The notes beneath the pieces are model-generated. The model worked only from the letters and a program-made list of their open reading frames with translations. It was not told where the DNA came from and searched no databases. Shown here piece after piece: positions 55,058-63,950 of a stretch of 64,000 nt of DNA; within the stretch, counting starts at the first letter, position 1, and every line of letters starts with the position of its first letter. Position numbers and translations under genes: made by a program. The stretch is from Enhygromyxa salina (lineage in GTDB: Bacteria; Myxococcota_A; Polyangia; Nannocystales; Nannocystaceae): contig NZ_PVNK01000263.1 in NCBI RefSeq assembly GCF_002994615.1, forward strand, positions 1 through 64,000. The letters run 5' to 3'.

Positions 55058-55690
55058 GTGTCTGCTGGGGTCCCTCCGAGCCAGCGTCGTCTGCGAAGCG
55101 CGCGGGCGGCCGGCCTCCGCCCGCGCTCGCGGGGGCTGGTCCTGGCCGGCCTGGCCCTGATCGTCTGGGCGGTATTCGGTCCGCTGGCCGGTCTCGGGGC
55201 CGGTGCGCCCGCCTGGCTCGGCGCCGCGCTCGACGGGGCGTTCGCGGGCCGGGTCCCGGTTCCGCCCGATCCAGCGCCCCTGGCCGCGGCGCTGGCCGCC
55301 CTGCTCGGAGGGGGTGGGATCGCCGTCGTCGTCCTCGGTGGGCGCCGACGGTCCCGGCGCGAGCTGGGGGTGGACCCCGAGATCGGCGAGATCCCGCCCG
55401 GCCTGGGACTGGCTTGGTGTGTGGGGGCGCTCGTCCTGGTCGCCGGGGGGCTGCTGCCGGCCCTGGCTGGCGCCGCGCGGAGCGTCGACGCCGAGCTTGG
55501 CGGCGGGGCGAGCCTCTGGGTGGTCTGGGCGGGGTGGAGCGGGCGCGGGCTGCTTACCCTGGCCCTGGTCGCCGCGCTGGTCGGTGTGATCGAGCGACTG
55601 GTCAGCGCCCGCCGCCTGTGGCAGGGATTGCACCTGACCCGCGCACAGGCCCGCGAGCGGGCCCGGGCGTCCGGCGATCGCCGACCTTGA
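55058..55690 (+). CDS. Membrane protein resembling the N-terminal half of FlhB/SctU
   Basis: 210 residues. The start has the pattern S.RRLR.AR..G..PRSR typical of type III export-switch proteins. Four hydrophobic segments follow at about 25-48, 72-95, 115-140 and 152-178, and then a conserved-looking exit helix RLWQGLHLTRAQARERARAS. That matches the place in FlhB where the cytoplasmic linker (..MTR.EV..E...) begins, but the protein stops there and lacks the NPTH autocleavage domain. It overlaps no other gene; the next gene is a truncated priA copy. FlhB-like assignment is moderate; a lineage-specific four-helix protein is the alternative. Confidence 0.55.
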   Translation: MSAGVPPSQRRLRSARAAGLRPRSRGLVLAGLALIVWAVFGPLAGLGAGAPAWLGAALDGAFAGRVPVPPDPAPLAAALAALLGGGGIAVVVLGGRRRSRRELGVDPEIGEIPPGLGLAWCVGALVLVAGGLLPALAGAARSVDAELGGGASLWVVWAGWSGRGLLTLALVAALVGVIERLVSARRLWQGLHLTRAQARERARASGDRRP

Positions 55691-55841
55691 CTCGCGGGCA
55701 TCTCAGCGAGGTCGAAGCTTGGCGGAAGACGAGCGCAGCGAGGAGCAGACCGAGCTCACGGAGCCGACCCAAGAAGCGGGCGCGACTCGCCTGGTCTCGG
55801 TCGCGGTCCCGGTCGCCCTCGACCAGGCGTTCTCCTACGCG
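55408..55841. repeat. Direct repeat A (434 bp) at the left end of the inserted segment
   Basis: Runs from actggcttggtgtg to tctcctacgcg. About 99% identical to 63515-63950 (single-base differences plus a 2-bp gap). Covers the last 283 bp of the FlhB-like gene and the first 41 codons of priA. Identity ends sharply on both sides. Confidence 0.95.
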
Positions 55842-55922
55842 AGAGCCCCGGGATCGGCACCGACCCCACGGGCGGAGGCTCCTTCACCTGCGACGGCTAC
55901 GAGAGCTGTAACGACACCCTGA
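55719..55922 (+). pseudogene. priA: Truncated priA 5' fragment
   Basis: The TTG start and 41 codons (to VAVPVALDQAFSYA) are identical in protein sequence to the intact priA start at 63828. After 55841 the frame runs into unrelated DNA (RAPGSAPTPRAE ...) and stops at 55922. It cannot encode a helicase. It shares the putative promoter of the FlhB-like gene and may still be transcribed. Confidence 0.9.
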
Positions 55923-55999
55923 TCCCATGGTGCGCTTGCCAGGGCGGGGACTTCGAGTGGAATCCAACGGGGGGCGGAGGCTCGTGCACTCCGGCCTGA
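55842..55999 (+). pseudogene. 3' remnant of a secreted Cys-rich protein gene
   Basis: Directly after the repeat A junction, one frame reads GIGTDPTGGGSFTCDGYESC then NDTLIPWCACQGGDFEWNP, ending GGGGSCTPA and a stop at 55999. Evenly spaced Cys and clean termination look like the C-terminus of a small extracellular protein whose 5' part is absent. It suggests that the inserted segment was cut inside a gene. Confidence 0.6.
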
Positions 56000-56063
56000 T
56001 CGCTAGCATCTGAACACTTGTGCGCCGGAGTGTGTGACATACTCGTTCCGGCGCTTATCCATA

Positions 56064-56468
56064 ATGCAAAAGCGCATTGGCATCACAGTTGTACTCGTTA
56101 CGCTCATTTCGATCGCGGTCTATTACGCTTGGGGAAACACCGAGTCGAGCGATCGAGTAGACGAGCCCGACGGGCCCCCGGCTCCCGTTCGCTTCGAGCT
56201 CCGCCCGAGCAAGGCCTTGAGTGAGCGAGCACCGCATCGTCCGACCGGCGTGAGCGGCACCGTTGTCCGGGCGGATGGGCGTGCGCTCGACCTATATCGC
56301 CCCGGCGGCGTCTTTCCGATCGCTCAGGCGAGCCTGTACGGCGCGCGGCAGAGCGTCGAGTTTCAGAGCCTGCCCAAGGCCTCCCTCGTGGTCCGCGGAT
56401 GGTCGGGTGGCGGAATGTCCGAGGTGAGTGTCGACACCAACCAGCAGACGCGAGTCAAGCTCCCCTGA
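56064..56468 (+). CDS. Small membrane-anchored protein of unknown function
   Basis: 134 residues from the ATG at 56064; an in-frame start at 56034 adds ten residues. One N-terminal TM helix (GITVVLVTLISIAVYYAWG), a short Pro-rich spacer, and a C-terminal beta-rich domain (GVSGTVVRADGRALDL ... LVVRGWSGG ... TRVKLP) reminiscent of carboxypeptidase-regulatory or prealbumin-like folds. The gene is less GC-rich than its neighbours, consistent with an acquired segment. No ribosome-binding site is obvious. Confidence 0.55.
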   Translation: MQKRIGITVVLVTLISIAVYYAWGNTESSDRVDEPDGPPAPVRFELRPSKALSERAPHRPTGVSGTVVRADGRALDLYRPGGVFPIAQASLYGARQSVEFQSLPKASLVVRGWSGGGMSEVSVDTNQQTRVKLP

Positions 56469-57097
56469 GTGCCTCAGTAGTGGAGTTTATCCTCGAACTC
56501 CGGTGCCTACGACATCCGAACGGGCAATTCCGGACGATGAGCTCGAAGCCCAGCGCGAGTGCGTCGACGCCGACAGCGAGCTCGTGCGGTTAGGGCACAT
56601 CAGGGGGGGGCGGAGGAGGAGCAAGATGCCCTCGGGTGGTGGAGAGTGTGTTGTTGTGCAGGTCTGGGGCGGGGGCAGAGCGCCAAGCGACACTTCAGCA
56701 TGCGCGGGGTCACGCTCGACTGGCCGTCGCTGGCCGTCGCTGGGCGAGCGCACGCGAGTCCCCATCACGCCCTTGTGAGCGAGTTGGTCGTGCCGGTCAA
56801 ACGGCGAGGCCGAGGTCGAGCCGACCGACGCGCGGATGGTTGGCCCAGCTCCCGGCCACCTCGGCTGACGCCGTACAAGTTCTGCAACTCGAACGCGCCA
56901 CGGCCGAGGAGCTGTGGTCGTGGCTCATGCGTCTGCAACGTGCTCGACGGCCTCACGCCGGGATGGTTACGAGCGCCGTCGGCCCGAGGAGACTCTGCTC
57001 CACCAGACCGTCGAGCAGTACTGGCCGCTCTTCCGCGAGCGAGCCGAGCAAGGCGGAGGACCTCAGCTTCGCTCGGGCCCTCCGCCGCGAAGGGCTG
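56469..57097. other. 629-bp stretch inside the island with no supported gene
   Basis: Frames here are short, change frame often and lack family motifs; the region may be a heavily decayed gene. It contains a G-run at 56605-56612. The kinase stop lies at its right edge. Confidence 0.4.
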
Positions 57098-60000
57098 CTA
57101 GCTCTCGAGCAAATTGAGCGCAAACGCGATGCCGGCTTGCAGGCTGCCAAAGGTGTCGAGGCTGCGAAGATCGGCACCAAGCTCGACCAGGATCTGCGCG
57201 ACCATCGGGCTCATGCCGGTCAACATCGCACGGGTACCGATCAGCCGCAGGGCCGAGGCGCTGCGCACCAGCACCGTTACCCCGGGGGTGTCGATGGTCT
57301 TCATCCCGCTAATGTCGAGGATCACCACCCGCGCGCGCCGGCGCTGCGCGCCCTCCAAGATCGTCTCCAGGACCCGCTCGGCGCGGCGGGTATCGAGGGT
57401 CCCGATCAGCGGCATGACCATGATCGAGTCGGTGATCGGGATCAGCGGCGTCGACAGCTCCTCGAGCATCGCCTCTTGCATGCGAATCACCTTTTCGTTG
57501 AGCTCGGCCCGGACCCGCTCGGCCCGCTCGCGCTCTTGCAGCTCGGCCGACAGCCGCTCGTTGGCCTCCCTCAGCGAGATCGTGCGCAACTCGACCTCCT
57601 GCTCGAGCAGCTCGTTGGTTCGGGCCTGCGCGGCACTCATGTCGAGCACGTTGCGGTACAGCAGCGCGTTCTCGACCGCGGTCACGGCGTGTGAGCAGAG
57701 CATCTCGAGCAGCTCGACCCGCCCGCGGTCAAAGGCGTCGCAGACCAGGGTGTGTTCGATGTACAGGACGCCGCTCAGCCGCCTCCGGTGAACCAACGCG
57801 AGGCACAGGATCGATCGCCCAGGCTGATCCGCCAGCGCAGGGTCGAACCCGAACCGGCTGTCCTCGCTCGCGTCGGCGAGCACCAGCGACTCGCGGGTGC
57901 GCGCGACGTGCAGCACCACCGTGGCCGGCAGCTCGGGGCGTTCGGCCAAGGGGGTCCGCAGGTGGATCTGCACGGCGTCCGGGTCGGCGGTGCAGCTGGC
58001 CGCGACCTCGAGCACACCGTCGCGCTCGAGCACCAACGCGCAACTGGTGCCGCCTGCGTTTTGCAGCACGATCCGCATGAGTCGGTTCAGCAAGGGCTCG
58101 AGCTCGATCTCGCCGGCGAGGGCCTGACCGAGCCGCAAGACGGTGCTGAGATCGAAGGCCCAACTGCTCGCGCTGCTCGTCGCGGTCGAGCGGGCGGTCG
58201 ATCCGGTCGTCGAGATGCTCACCGCCTCGCCGTCGATCCGCGCCACCGATGCCGCCGAGGTCGGCAGTTTCGACATCTCGCGGTCGAGCTGATCGACCTT
58301 GGCGTGCGCGCCCCATTGCGCGTAGCCGTCCTGGGCGGCGCGCAGGTACAGCGCCGCGATCCGCAAGCGCTCGCGCTCGAGATAGAAGTGCCCACATCGC
58401 TCGTTGGCCAGGGCCTCGTACTGCACAAAGCCATGGCGTTGGGCCGAGTTGATCGCGTCATCGTAGAACGCCTCGGCCGCGAGCGGATCATCGGCGAGCC
58501 GGGCCACCTCGGCGCGCACGAGCAGGTGCTTGTGCTCGAAGTTCTCCGGGCAATGTTGGGCCCACAGTGCGAGCCGGTCGAGGTGCTCCTGGAGCCGGGC
58601 CAGCGCCGCGGTCCGGTCCGCGGGCTCGCGGGTGCGCGCGTCAGCGGCGATCGCCAGCGCCTCGAACATGTAGAAGGTTGCCTCGATCGGCATCGCCATG
58701 ATGGCACCGAGCTCGCCGCGGACCGCCTCGGCCTCGACGAGTGCCGCCTGCGGCTGGCCATTCATGACCAGCAGGATCACATGGATGATGTGATAGAACG
58801 CGATGCCGCAGCCAAAGCTCGCCTCCGTCACCCGGCGCAGGCACGCCTCCGCCTCGAATGTCGCGTCGTCGAGCAGGGTGCCCGGTCGAGTTGTTCCGGC
58901 CAGGCTGGCAAAGAATTGCTGCTCGAGCCGGATCGTCTCGTAGACCGCCTCGTTCTTGCTCTCGGCCGCAAACGCGAGGAAGCGCTCGGCGTGCTGGCGA
59001 ACCTCGGGGAGCGGGTCGCCACACTCGAAGCGTTGCCACACGGTCTCGAACGCGAGGAACGAAGCATAGACCAGATCACCGACGTCAATACAGGCTTGAA
59101 ACGCGGTCTCGAGCAGCGGCAAGCCGGTGCGAATGTGCCGACACCAAAAATAGACGTGATCGCCGTGCAGGTGCAACAAGGTGCCGCGCAGCTTGGCGTC
59201 GCCGAACCGCTCATTGAGGCGAACCGACATCTCGGAGAACGCGAAGCCCCGCGGCATCTGACCAAATATACCGACCAGCATCACGCCGTAGGCGCTATAG
59301 ACGTAGCACGAGTCCTCGCTATTGCCGTGGGTCAGCGACAAGCTCACGCCCTTCAGCGTGAGGTACGGAAACATGCTGCTCCGGCCAATGTAGGCACACG
59401 GAATGATGCTCACCAGCAGCCCGAGGATCGCACGCTGGACCGGGTCAGCCATGCGGGGGGCGTCGAGCAGCGCCGCGATCTCACGACCCTCCAGGCGCCG
59501 GTCGAGCTCGGCCAGCAAGGTCGATATCGCCGCCTCCGTCTCGGCGTCGGTCGCGGGCAGCGTCACCCCGAAACGCGCGAGCGCCTCGGCGCCGACGTCG
59601 ACCGCCTCGGCATACCTGCCGGCGACCTGATACATGCACAGCACCAAAGTGTAGACCGCGGAGCGGTCGAGCTCGCTCGGCGCCTCCTCGATCAACTGAT
59701 CAAACAACACCTGCGCGTCCGCAAAGGCGCCGGTCAGGTACGTGCATTCGGCGATCTGGCAGCGCAAGTCGAAGCTGAGCCGGTCGGCGTCCGGGCCCGG
59801 CTCGAGCTCGATCGCGGCGCCACAGCGCGAATACTCGAGCGCCACCGCGTAGGCCGTGGACCGCTTGGCCCTGCGTGCGGCGGCGAGGTCGAGCCGGGCC
59901 AGCGTGAATCGCTGCGCGGGATCGGTGATCAGCGACGCGCCAATATTGAGGTGGTTGGCGATCTCGAACAGCTGATCACCGCGCGGCTGATCACCAGCAT

Positions 60001-62161
60001 GCGCCAGCAACATGCGCCCGATCTGGAGGTGGGTCGCGGCCCTGCGCTCGTCGTTGATCAACGAGTACGCGGCCTGCTGCACGCGGTCATGCGAGAAGCG
60101 GTAGGCGATATCGAGCCCCTCGCCAAAGTCGGTGGCGATCGTGCCGGTCTCGAAGTTGTGATGGATGAAGCGGTGGTCGACGCCCTCGGGCACCACGAGC
60201 CCCTCCTCGAGGGCCTCCCACAGCGCACCCGCAGCCTCGGTTGGCGACAGCTCACAGATCGTGGCGAGCGTGTCGAGATCAAACCGGTGGCCAATACACG
60301 CCGCGAGCGCGAGCACCCGCTGGGTCTGTGCGTCGCGCAGACGGATCCGCCGGTCCATGAAGTCGGCGACGTTCTCGGCGACGCCGCGCGCGTTCAATGC
60401 CTCCAGGTCCCACACGAAGCCGCCACCCGACTCGTCCAGCCGCAGCGAGCCGTCCTCCTGCAGCGTGCGCAGAAACTGGCCGATGAAAAACGGGTTGCCC
60501 TGGGTCTTGCGGTACATCGCCCTCGCCAGGGGCTCGACGACATCGGTCGTGCTGTCGAGCACTTCGGCGAGCAACTCGCAGAGATCGGCGGGCTGCAGCG
60601 GTCCGAGGTTGATCTCGTTCACGGCGACCTCGCTCGCCCGCAGCTGCTCGAGCGCGGCGGCGAGTGGGTGCGCCGGGCCGACCTCGTTGTCGCGGTAGGC
60701 CCCCACGATGAGCAGCCGGCGCGGCTGGGTTCCGCCGAGCAGTGCCTGCAGCAGGCGGATCGACGTGAGATCACTCCACTGAAGATCGTCGAGGAACACG
60801 ACCAGCGGCGCGTCGCCACTCGCGAACACCTGCACAAAACCATCGAACAGACGATTGAAGCGGTTTTGCGCCTCGCTCGGCCCAAGCTCGGCGACCGGCG
60901 GCTGGGGCCCGAGCAACTCGCCGAGCTCCGGGATCAGATCAACGAGCACCTGCCCGCCACCCGCGAGCGCGCGGGCGAGCTCGGTGCGCAGCGGCTCGCG
61001 GCGGCGCTCGGGTTCGTCGAGCGCCTGCCGAACGAGGTCGCGGAACGCCTGGACCAGCGCGGCGTAGGGCGTGTTGCGAGCGAGCTGATCAAACTTGCCC
61101 GCGATGAAGGTGCCGCCCGAGAGCGCCATGATCGGGTGCAGCTCGTGGACCAGCGTGCTCTTCCCGATCCCCGAATAGCCGGTCACGAGCAGCAACTCCG
61201 ACCCACCCTCGTGGACGCGCGCAAGCGTCTCGCGCAACACCTGGATCTCCTGATCGCGACCAAACAGCCGCTGAGGCGCGCGCAGGCGTGGCGCCTGCTC
61301 GTGCTGGGCCAGGACAAAGGGCAGCACCGAGCCGTCGCCAGCCAGCTGTTTCAGGCACGCGTCGAGGTCCGCCGCGAGGCCGTGCGCGCTCTGGTAGCGG
61401 TCCTCGGGCGCCTTGGCGAGCAGCTTCATCGCCACGGCGCAGACGACCTCGGGGACCTGCGAGGCGTGCTCGCACGGGCTCGCAGGCATCCGCGCGATGT
61501 GGCTGTGGACCAGCTCGAGCGGGTCGTCGCTGGTGAACGGCAGCACCCCCGTCAGCATTCGATAGAGCGTCACACCAAACGAATAGAGATCCGTGCGCCG
61601 GTCGATCGACCGATTCATGCGGCCGGTCTGCTCGGGCGAGAGATAGGCCAAGGTGCCCTCGAGCGCGTCGGGGCTGGTCAGCCGCTGGGTCTCCTGCGAG
61701 AGCCGGGTGGCCAGGCCAAAGTCGATCACGTGCACGCTGGCTCGGTCCGGCCCGACCATGATGTTCGACGGCTTGATGTCCCGATGGATGACCCCGTGAT
61801 CGTGGATGTCTGCGAGGATCCTGGCGACCCCCAGCGCGATCTTCAGCGCCTGCTCCACCGGGAGTTGGCCAGCGCTCAACAGCCGATCGAGAGACTCGCC
61901 GTCGAGCGCCGCGAGCACCAGGCCGATGTCCGCGTCGTCGTGCTCGAGCGCGTGGGCCTGGACCACGCCGGGCAGCGCCAGCTCCGACAAGATGGTGTAC
62001 TCGTGCTGCAGCCGGGCCACGTCCCGGGCGCTCGGTGGGCTGCGCCGCGGCAGCTTGAGCACAACAACCAAATCGTCATGCTGACGCCGCGCCCGGACCA
62101 CCCGGCTCTCCCTGCCTTCATGAACGGAATCGAGGACTGTGTATTGACTGAAGGTGGTCAT
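57098..62161 (-). CDS. Ser/Thr kinase - AAA ATPase - GAF - STAS multidomain signalling protein
   Basis: 1687 residues from the ATG at 62161. The kinase domain (1-270) has the catalytic Lys36 in VVVLKLPRR, HRDIKPSN (Asp128) and IDFGLA (Asp147); the Gly-rich loop is absent (SVHEGRESRVVRA), as is usual in PknK-like kinases of this architecture. The AAA_16-type ATPase (about 298-600) has Walker A GYSGIGKST at 328-336 and Walker B VVFLDDLQWSD. A long helical (TPR-like) middle follows to about 1340, then a GAF domain (about 1370-1530), a coiled coil, and a C-terminal STAS domain (LEELSTPLIPI ... ILDISGMKTIDT). Relatives usually end in a histidine kinase; STAS instead suggests an RsbR-like stressosome output. 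Lone gene within the island. Confidence 0.9.
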   Translation of the reverse strand: MTTFSQYTVLDSVHEGRESRVVRARRQHDDLVVVLKLPRRSPPSARDVARLQHEYTILSELALPGVVQAHALEHDDADIGLVLAALDGESLDRLLSAGQLPVEQALKIALGVARILADIHDHGVIHRDIKPSNIMVGPDRASVHVIDFGLATRLSQETQRLTSPDALEGTLAYLSPEQTGRMNRSIDRRTDLYSFGVTLYRMLTGVLPFTSDDPLELVHSHIARMPASPCEHASQVPEVVCAVAMKLLAKAPEDRYQSAHGLAADLDACLKQLAGDGSVLPFVLAQHEQAPRLRAPQRLFGRDQEIQVLRETLARVHEGGSELLLVTGYSGIGKSTLVHELHPIMALSGGTFIAGKFDQLARNTPYAALVQAFRDLVRQALDEPERRREPLRTELARALAGGGQVLVDLIPELGELLGPQPPVAELGPSEAQNRFNRLFDGFVQVFASGDAPLVVFLDDLQWSDLTSIRLLQALLGGTQPRRLLIVGAYRDNEVGPAHPLAAALEQLRASEVAVNEINLGPLQPADLCELLAEVLDSTTDVVEPLARAMYRKTQGNPFFIGQFLRTLQEDGSLRLDESGGGFVWDLEALNARGVAENVADFMDRRIRLRDAQTQRVLALAACIGHRFDLDTLATICELSPTEAAGALWEALEEGLVVPEGVDHRFIHHNFETGTIATDFGEGLDIAYRFSHDRVQQAAYSLINDERRAATHLQIGRMLLAHAGDQPRGDQLFEIANHLNIGASLITDPAQRFTLARLDLAAARRAKRSTAYAVALEYSRCGAAIELEPGPDADRLSFDLRCQIAECTYLTGAFADAQVLFDQLIEEAPSELDRSAVYTLVLCMYQVAGRYAEAVDVGAEALARFGVTLPATDAETEAAISTLLAELDRRLEGREIAALLDAPRMADPVQRAILGLLVSIIPCAYIGRSSMFPYLTLKGVSLSLTHGNSEDSCYVYSAYGVMLVGIFGQMPRGFAFSEMSVRLNERFGDAKLRGTLLHLHGDHVYFWCRHIRTGLPLLETAFQACIDVGDLVYASFLAFETVWQRFECGDPLPEVRQHAERFLAFAAESKNEAVYETIRLEQQFFASLAGTTRPGTLLDDATFEAEACLRRVTEASFGCGIAFYHIIHVILLVMNGQPQAALVEAEAVRGELGAIMAMPIEATFYMFEALAIAADARTREPADRTAALARLQEHLDRLALWAQHCPENFEHKHLLVRAEVARLADDPLAAEAFYDDAINSAQRHGFVQYEALANERCGHFYLERERLRIAALYLRAAQDGYAQWGAHAKVDQLDREMSKLPTSAASVARIDGEAVSISTTGSTARSTATSSASSWAFDLSTVLRLGQALAGEIELEPLLNRLMRIVLQNAGGTSCALVLERDGVLEVAASCTADPDAVQIHLRTPLAERPELPATVVLHVARTRESLVLADASEDSRFGFDPALADQPGRSILCLALVHRRRLSGVLYIEHTLVCDAFDRGRVELLEMLCSHAVTAVENALLYRNVLDMSAAQARTNELLEQEVELRTISLREANERLSAELQERERAERVRAELNEKVIRMQEAMLEELSTPLIPITDSIMVMPLIGTLDTRRAERVLETILEGAQRRRARVVILDISGMKTIDTPGVTVLVRSASALRLIGTRAMLTGMSPMVAQILVELGADLRSLDTFGSLQAGIAFALNLLES

Positions 62162-62288
62162 GGAAAAACGCGGCAAATGCGTACAGTGCAATCGCGCTTG
62201 CGCGGAAATGGCCAAAGGAGGCCAGGTTTCAGCCGCCAGTCGCCCACAGAGCGTAGAGACCTCTTGCACACAAGTCAACGCACTCCTG

Positions 62289-62329
62289 CCACCATTGGCC
62301 CCACCCCTCCCAGGTGGGACCAGTGGTGG
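62289..62329. promoter_or_regulatory. Hairpin upstream of the kinase gene
   Basis: ccaccattggccccacc pairs with ggtgggaccagtggtgg with two mismatches around a 7-base loop. Lies 128 bp before the kinase ATG, in the promoter region or at an element edge. Operator or terminator cannot be distinguished. Confidence 0.5.
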
Positions 62330-62439
62330 TACATTTTCGCGCTGGCAAGTGCGGCAATCACGTGATCCTATCCAAGCCAGTTATGGGACCATGGACAGGT
62401 CCCCAGCCGCGATCGCTCGTGAATCGAGCGATTGTGGCA

Positions 62440-62741
62440 CGACGACGCACGGCCACCGACAACAAAACGTGCGCCTCGAGACTACCGCCGAGCGTGGACC
62501 AATGATCTGCTCGCGGTCTTGCTCGACCGCTCGATCTCATCGTGCGGGTGCGTGCCGTCATCTCGCCGCCGTGCTTGCACGCGGTGCGAAACCACGGCGT
62601 GCTCGCGGACGACACCGACCGGGTGCTCGCCGGGCTCGAGCTCGCTGCCCGCCGCAGCGCCAAGACCTCGGGTGGGTCGGCCGCCAGCGAGTGCTCGCCC
62701 GAGCGAGCACGCCGAGCGACCACGCGCCGGTGACGACGTAG
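62440..62741 (+). pseudogene. Possible IS91/IS801-type transposase remnant
   Basis: Pieces in three plus-strand frames follow the order of the C-terminal part of IS91-like transposases: YRRAWTNDLLAVLLDR, then VRVRAVISPPCLHAVRNHGV (compare the family's ARL.ALVPPPR.H..RYHGVLA), then WVGRQRVLARASTPSD (compare W..LLARVF.VD). Two frameshifts and loss of the N-terminal domain make it inactive. Assignment rests on motif memory only and is tentative. Confidence 0.4.
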
Positions 62742-62758
62742 GCAAGATTGAGAAATCC

Positions 62759-63287
62759 GTGGCGCGAGAGTTCAAACTCTTCGATGCGAGGATCGATAAA
62801 ATGGAAACCCTCGAGGAGAAGCTGGGATCGGGCATGGGAGATACGAACATAGAAAGGTTGGCAAAGTTGATAGAGGAGTGCCAGGCGGAGTCGGGCACCC
62901 TGTATTCCTGTAAGCCGGATCTCGCTCGGCTTCAGCGTCTCCTCGGGCGACAAGCCCAAGCCGCTCGAGTTCGGGATCGAGACGCGACCCGACGCCAAAG
63001 TCACGATCGGAGACATTAGCGTGCAGGCCGACAGCGAGGGCAAGGCCGCCGTCGAGATCCCCCTCGCTACAATCATGGTTACCGTCGAGCCGCGCGAGAA
63101 CCTGCCCGATCGTCCCGGGGATTACGAGTGGAAGACCGCTTTTCCCGTCGTGATCGAAGCCGGCGGAACCAAGCACGAGCTCGAGCTCAAGGTCGACCGC
63201 CGCTGGTCGGGTGCGAAGCGCGACCGTCCGGGGTACTTACCCGGGGATCCGAGCGTCGGACAACGTTCGCTCGACCTCGCCGCCTGA
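62759..63287 (+). pseudogene. Frameshifted gene of unknown function
   Basis: First frame (GTG 62759): VAREFKLFDARIDKMETLEE with helical continuation to ESGTLYSCKPDL. Second frame, open from 62874: ISLGFSVSSGDKPKPLEFGI, then VTIGDISVQADSEGKAAVEI and FPVVIEAGGTKHELELKVDR to the stop at 63287, a beta-rich, Ig-like composition. The switch must lie between 62874 and about 62935. Either one gene with a +1 shift or two fused fragments. No family recognised. Confidence 0.45.
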
Positions 63288-63514
63288 CGGGCGCGACCTG
63301 ATTTTGGCCGCGACGGTCTCGCCGCGCCTCGAGTCTGAGGCTTCGAGCAAGCTGAGCGCGATCTCGCGCCACTCGTTGCCGAGGCAGAGAGATCTCTGGC
63401 CGAGTCGAGCGCGGCGAGGTCCACCTGCATGTGTCGAGTGGCCCTCGGACACCGCCGAGCCAGCGCTGCGCCCCTTGCGCCGCCCAAAAATACCGGGTTG
63501 GATGCCCTTACCAC

Positions 63515-63797
63515 ACTGGCTTGGTGTGTGGGGGCGCTCGTCCTGGTCGCCGGGGGGCTGCTGCCGGCCCTGGCTGGCGCCGCGCGGAGCGTCGACGCCG
63601 AGCTTGGCGGCGGGGCGAGCCTCTGGGTGGTCTGGGCGGGGTGGATCGGGCGCGGGCTGCTGACCCTGGCCCTGGTCGCCGCGCTGGTCGGTGTGATCGA
63701 GCGACTGGTCAGCGCCCGCCGCCTGTGGCAGGGATTGCATCTGACCCGCGCACAGGCCCGCGAGCGGGCCCGGGCGTCCGGCGATCGCCGACCTTGA
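63515..63797 (+). pseudogene. 3' fragment of the FlhB-like gene
   Basis: Repeats the last ~93 residues of the 55058-55690 product (from LAWCVGALVLVAGGLLPALA to ARASGDRRP and stop) but lacks the first two membrane segments and a native start. A plus-strand ATG at 63429 reads into it by chance. Not expected to be functional. Confidence 0.85.
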
Positions 63798-63950
63798 CGC
63801 GCGCGGGCATCTCAGCGAGGTCGAAGCTTGGCGGAGGACGAGCGCAGCGAGGAGCAGACCGAGCTCACGGAGCCGACCCAAGAAGCGGGCGCGACTCGCC
63901 TGGTCTCGGTCGCGGTCCCGGTCGCCCTCGACCAGGCGTTCTCCTACGCG
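63515..63950. repeat. Direct repeat B (436 bp) at the right end of the inserted segment
   Basis: Counterpart of 55408-55841. Begins without homology to its left (ttggatgccctta | cca) and continues past the repeat into the intact priA sequence. One substitution changes Ser to Ile in the FlhB-like fragment, and a 2-bp insertion lies in the gap before priA. Confidence 0.95.

Noticed and set aside
57752-62365. Very long plus-strand open frame (over 1500 codons) opposite the kinase gene
   Set aside because: A mirror of high-GC codon use in the minus-strand gene; the translation is His/Arg/Gln/Asp-rich, without domains, while the minus strand has a full set of kinase, ATPase, GAF and STAS motifs.
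63237-63514. Minus-strand frame near the right junction with some protein-like sequence
   Set aside because: It runs into the antisense of direct repeat B, has no start or family motif, and frame usage is not convincing.
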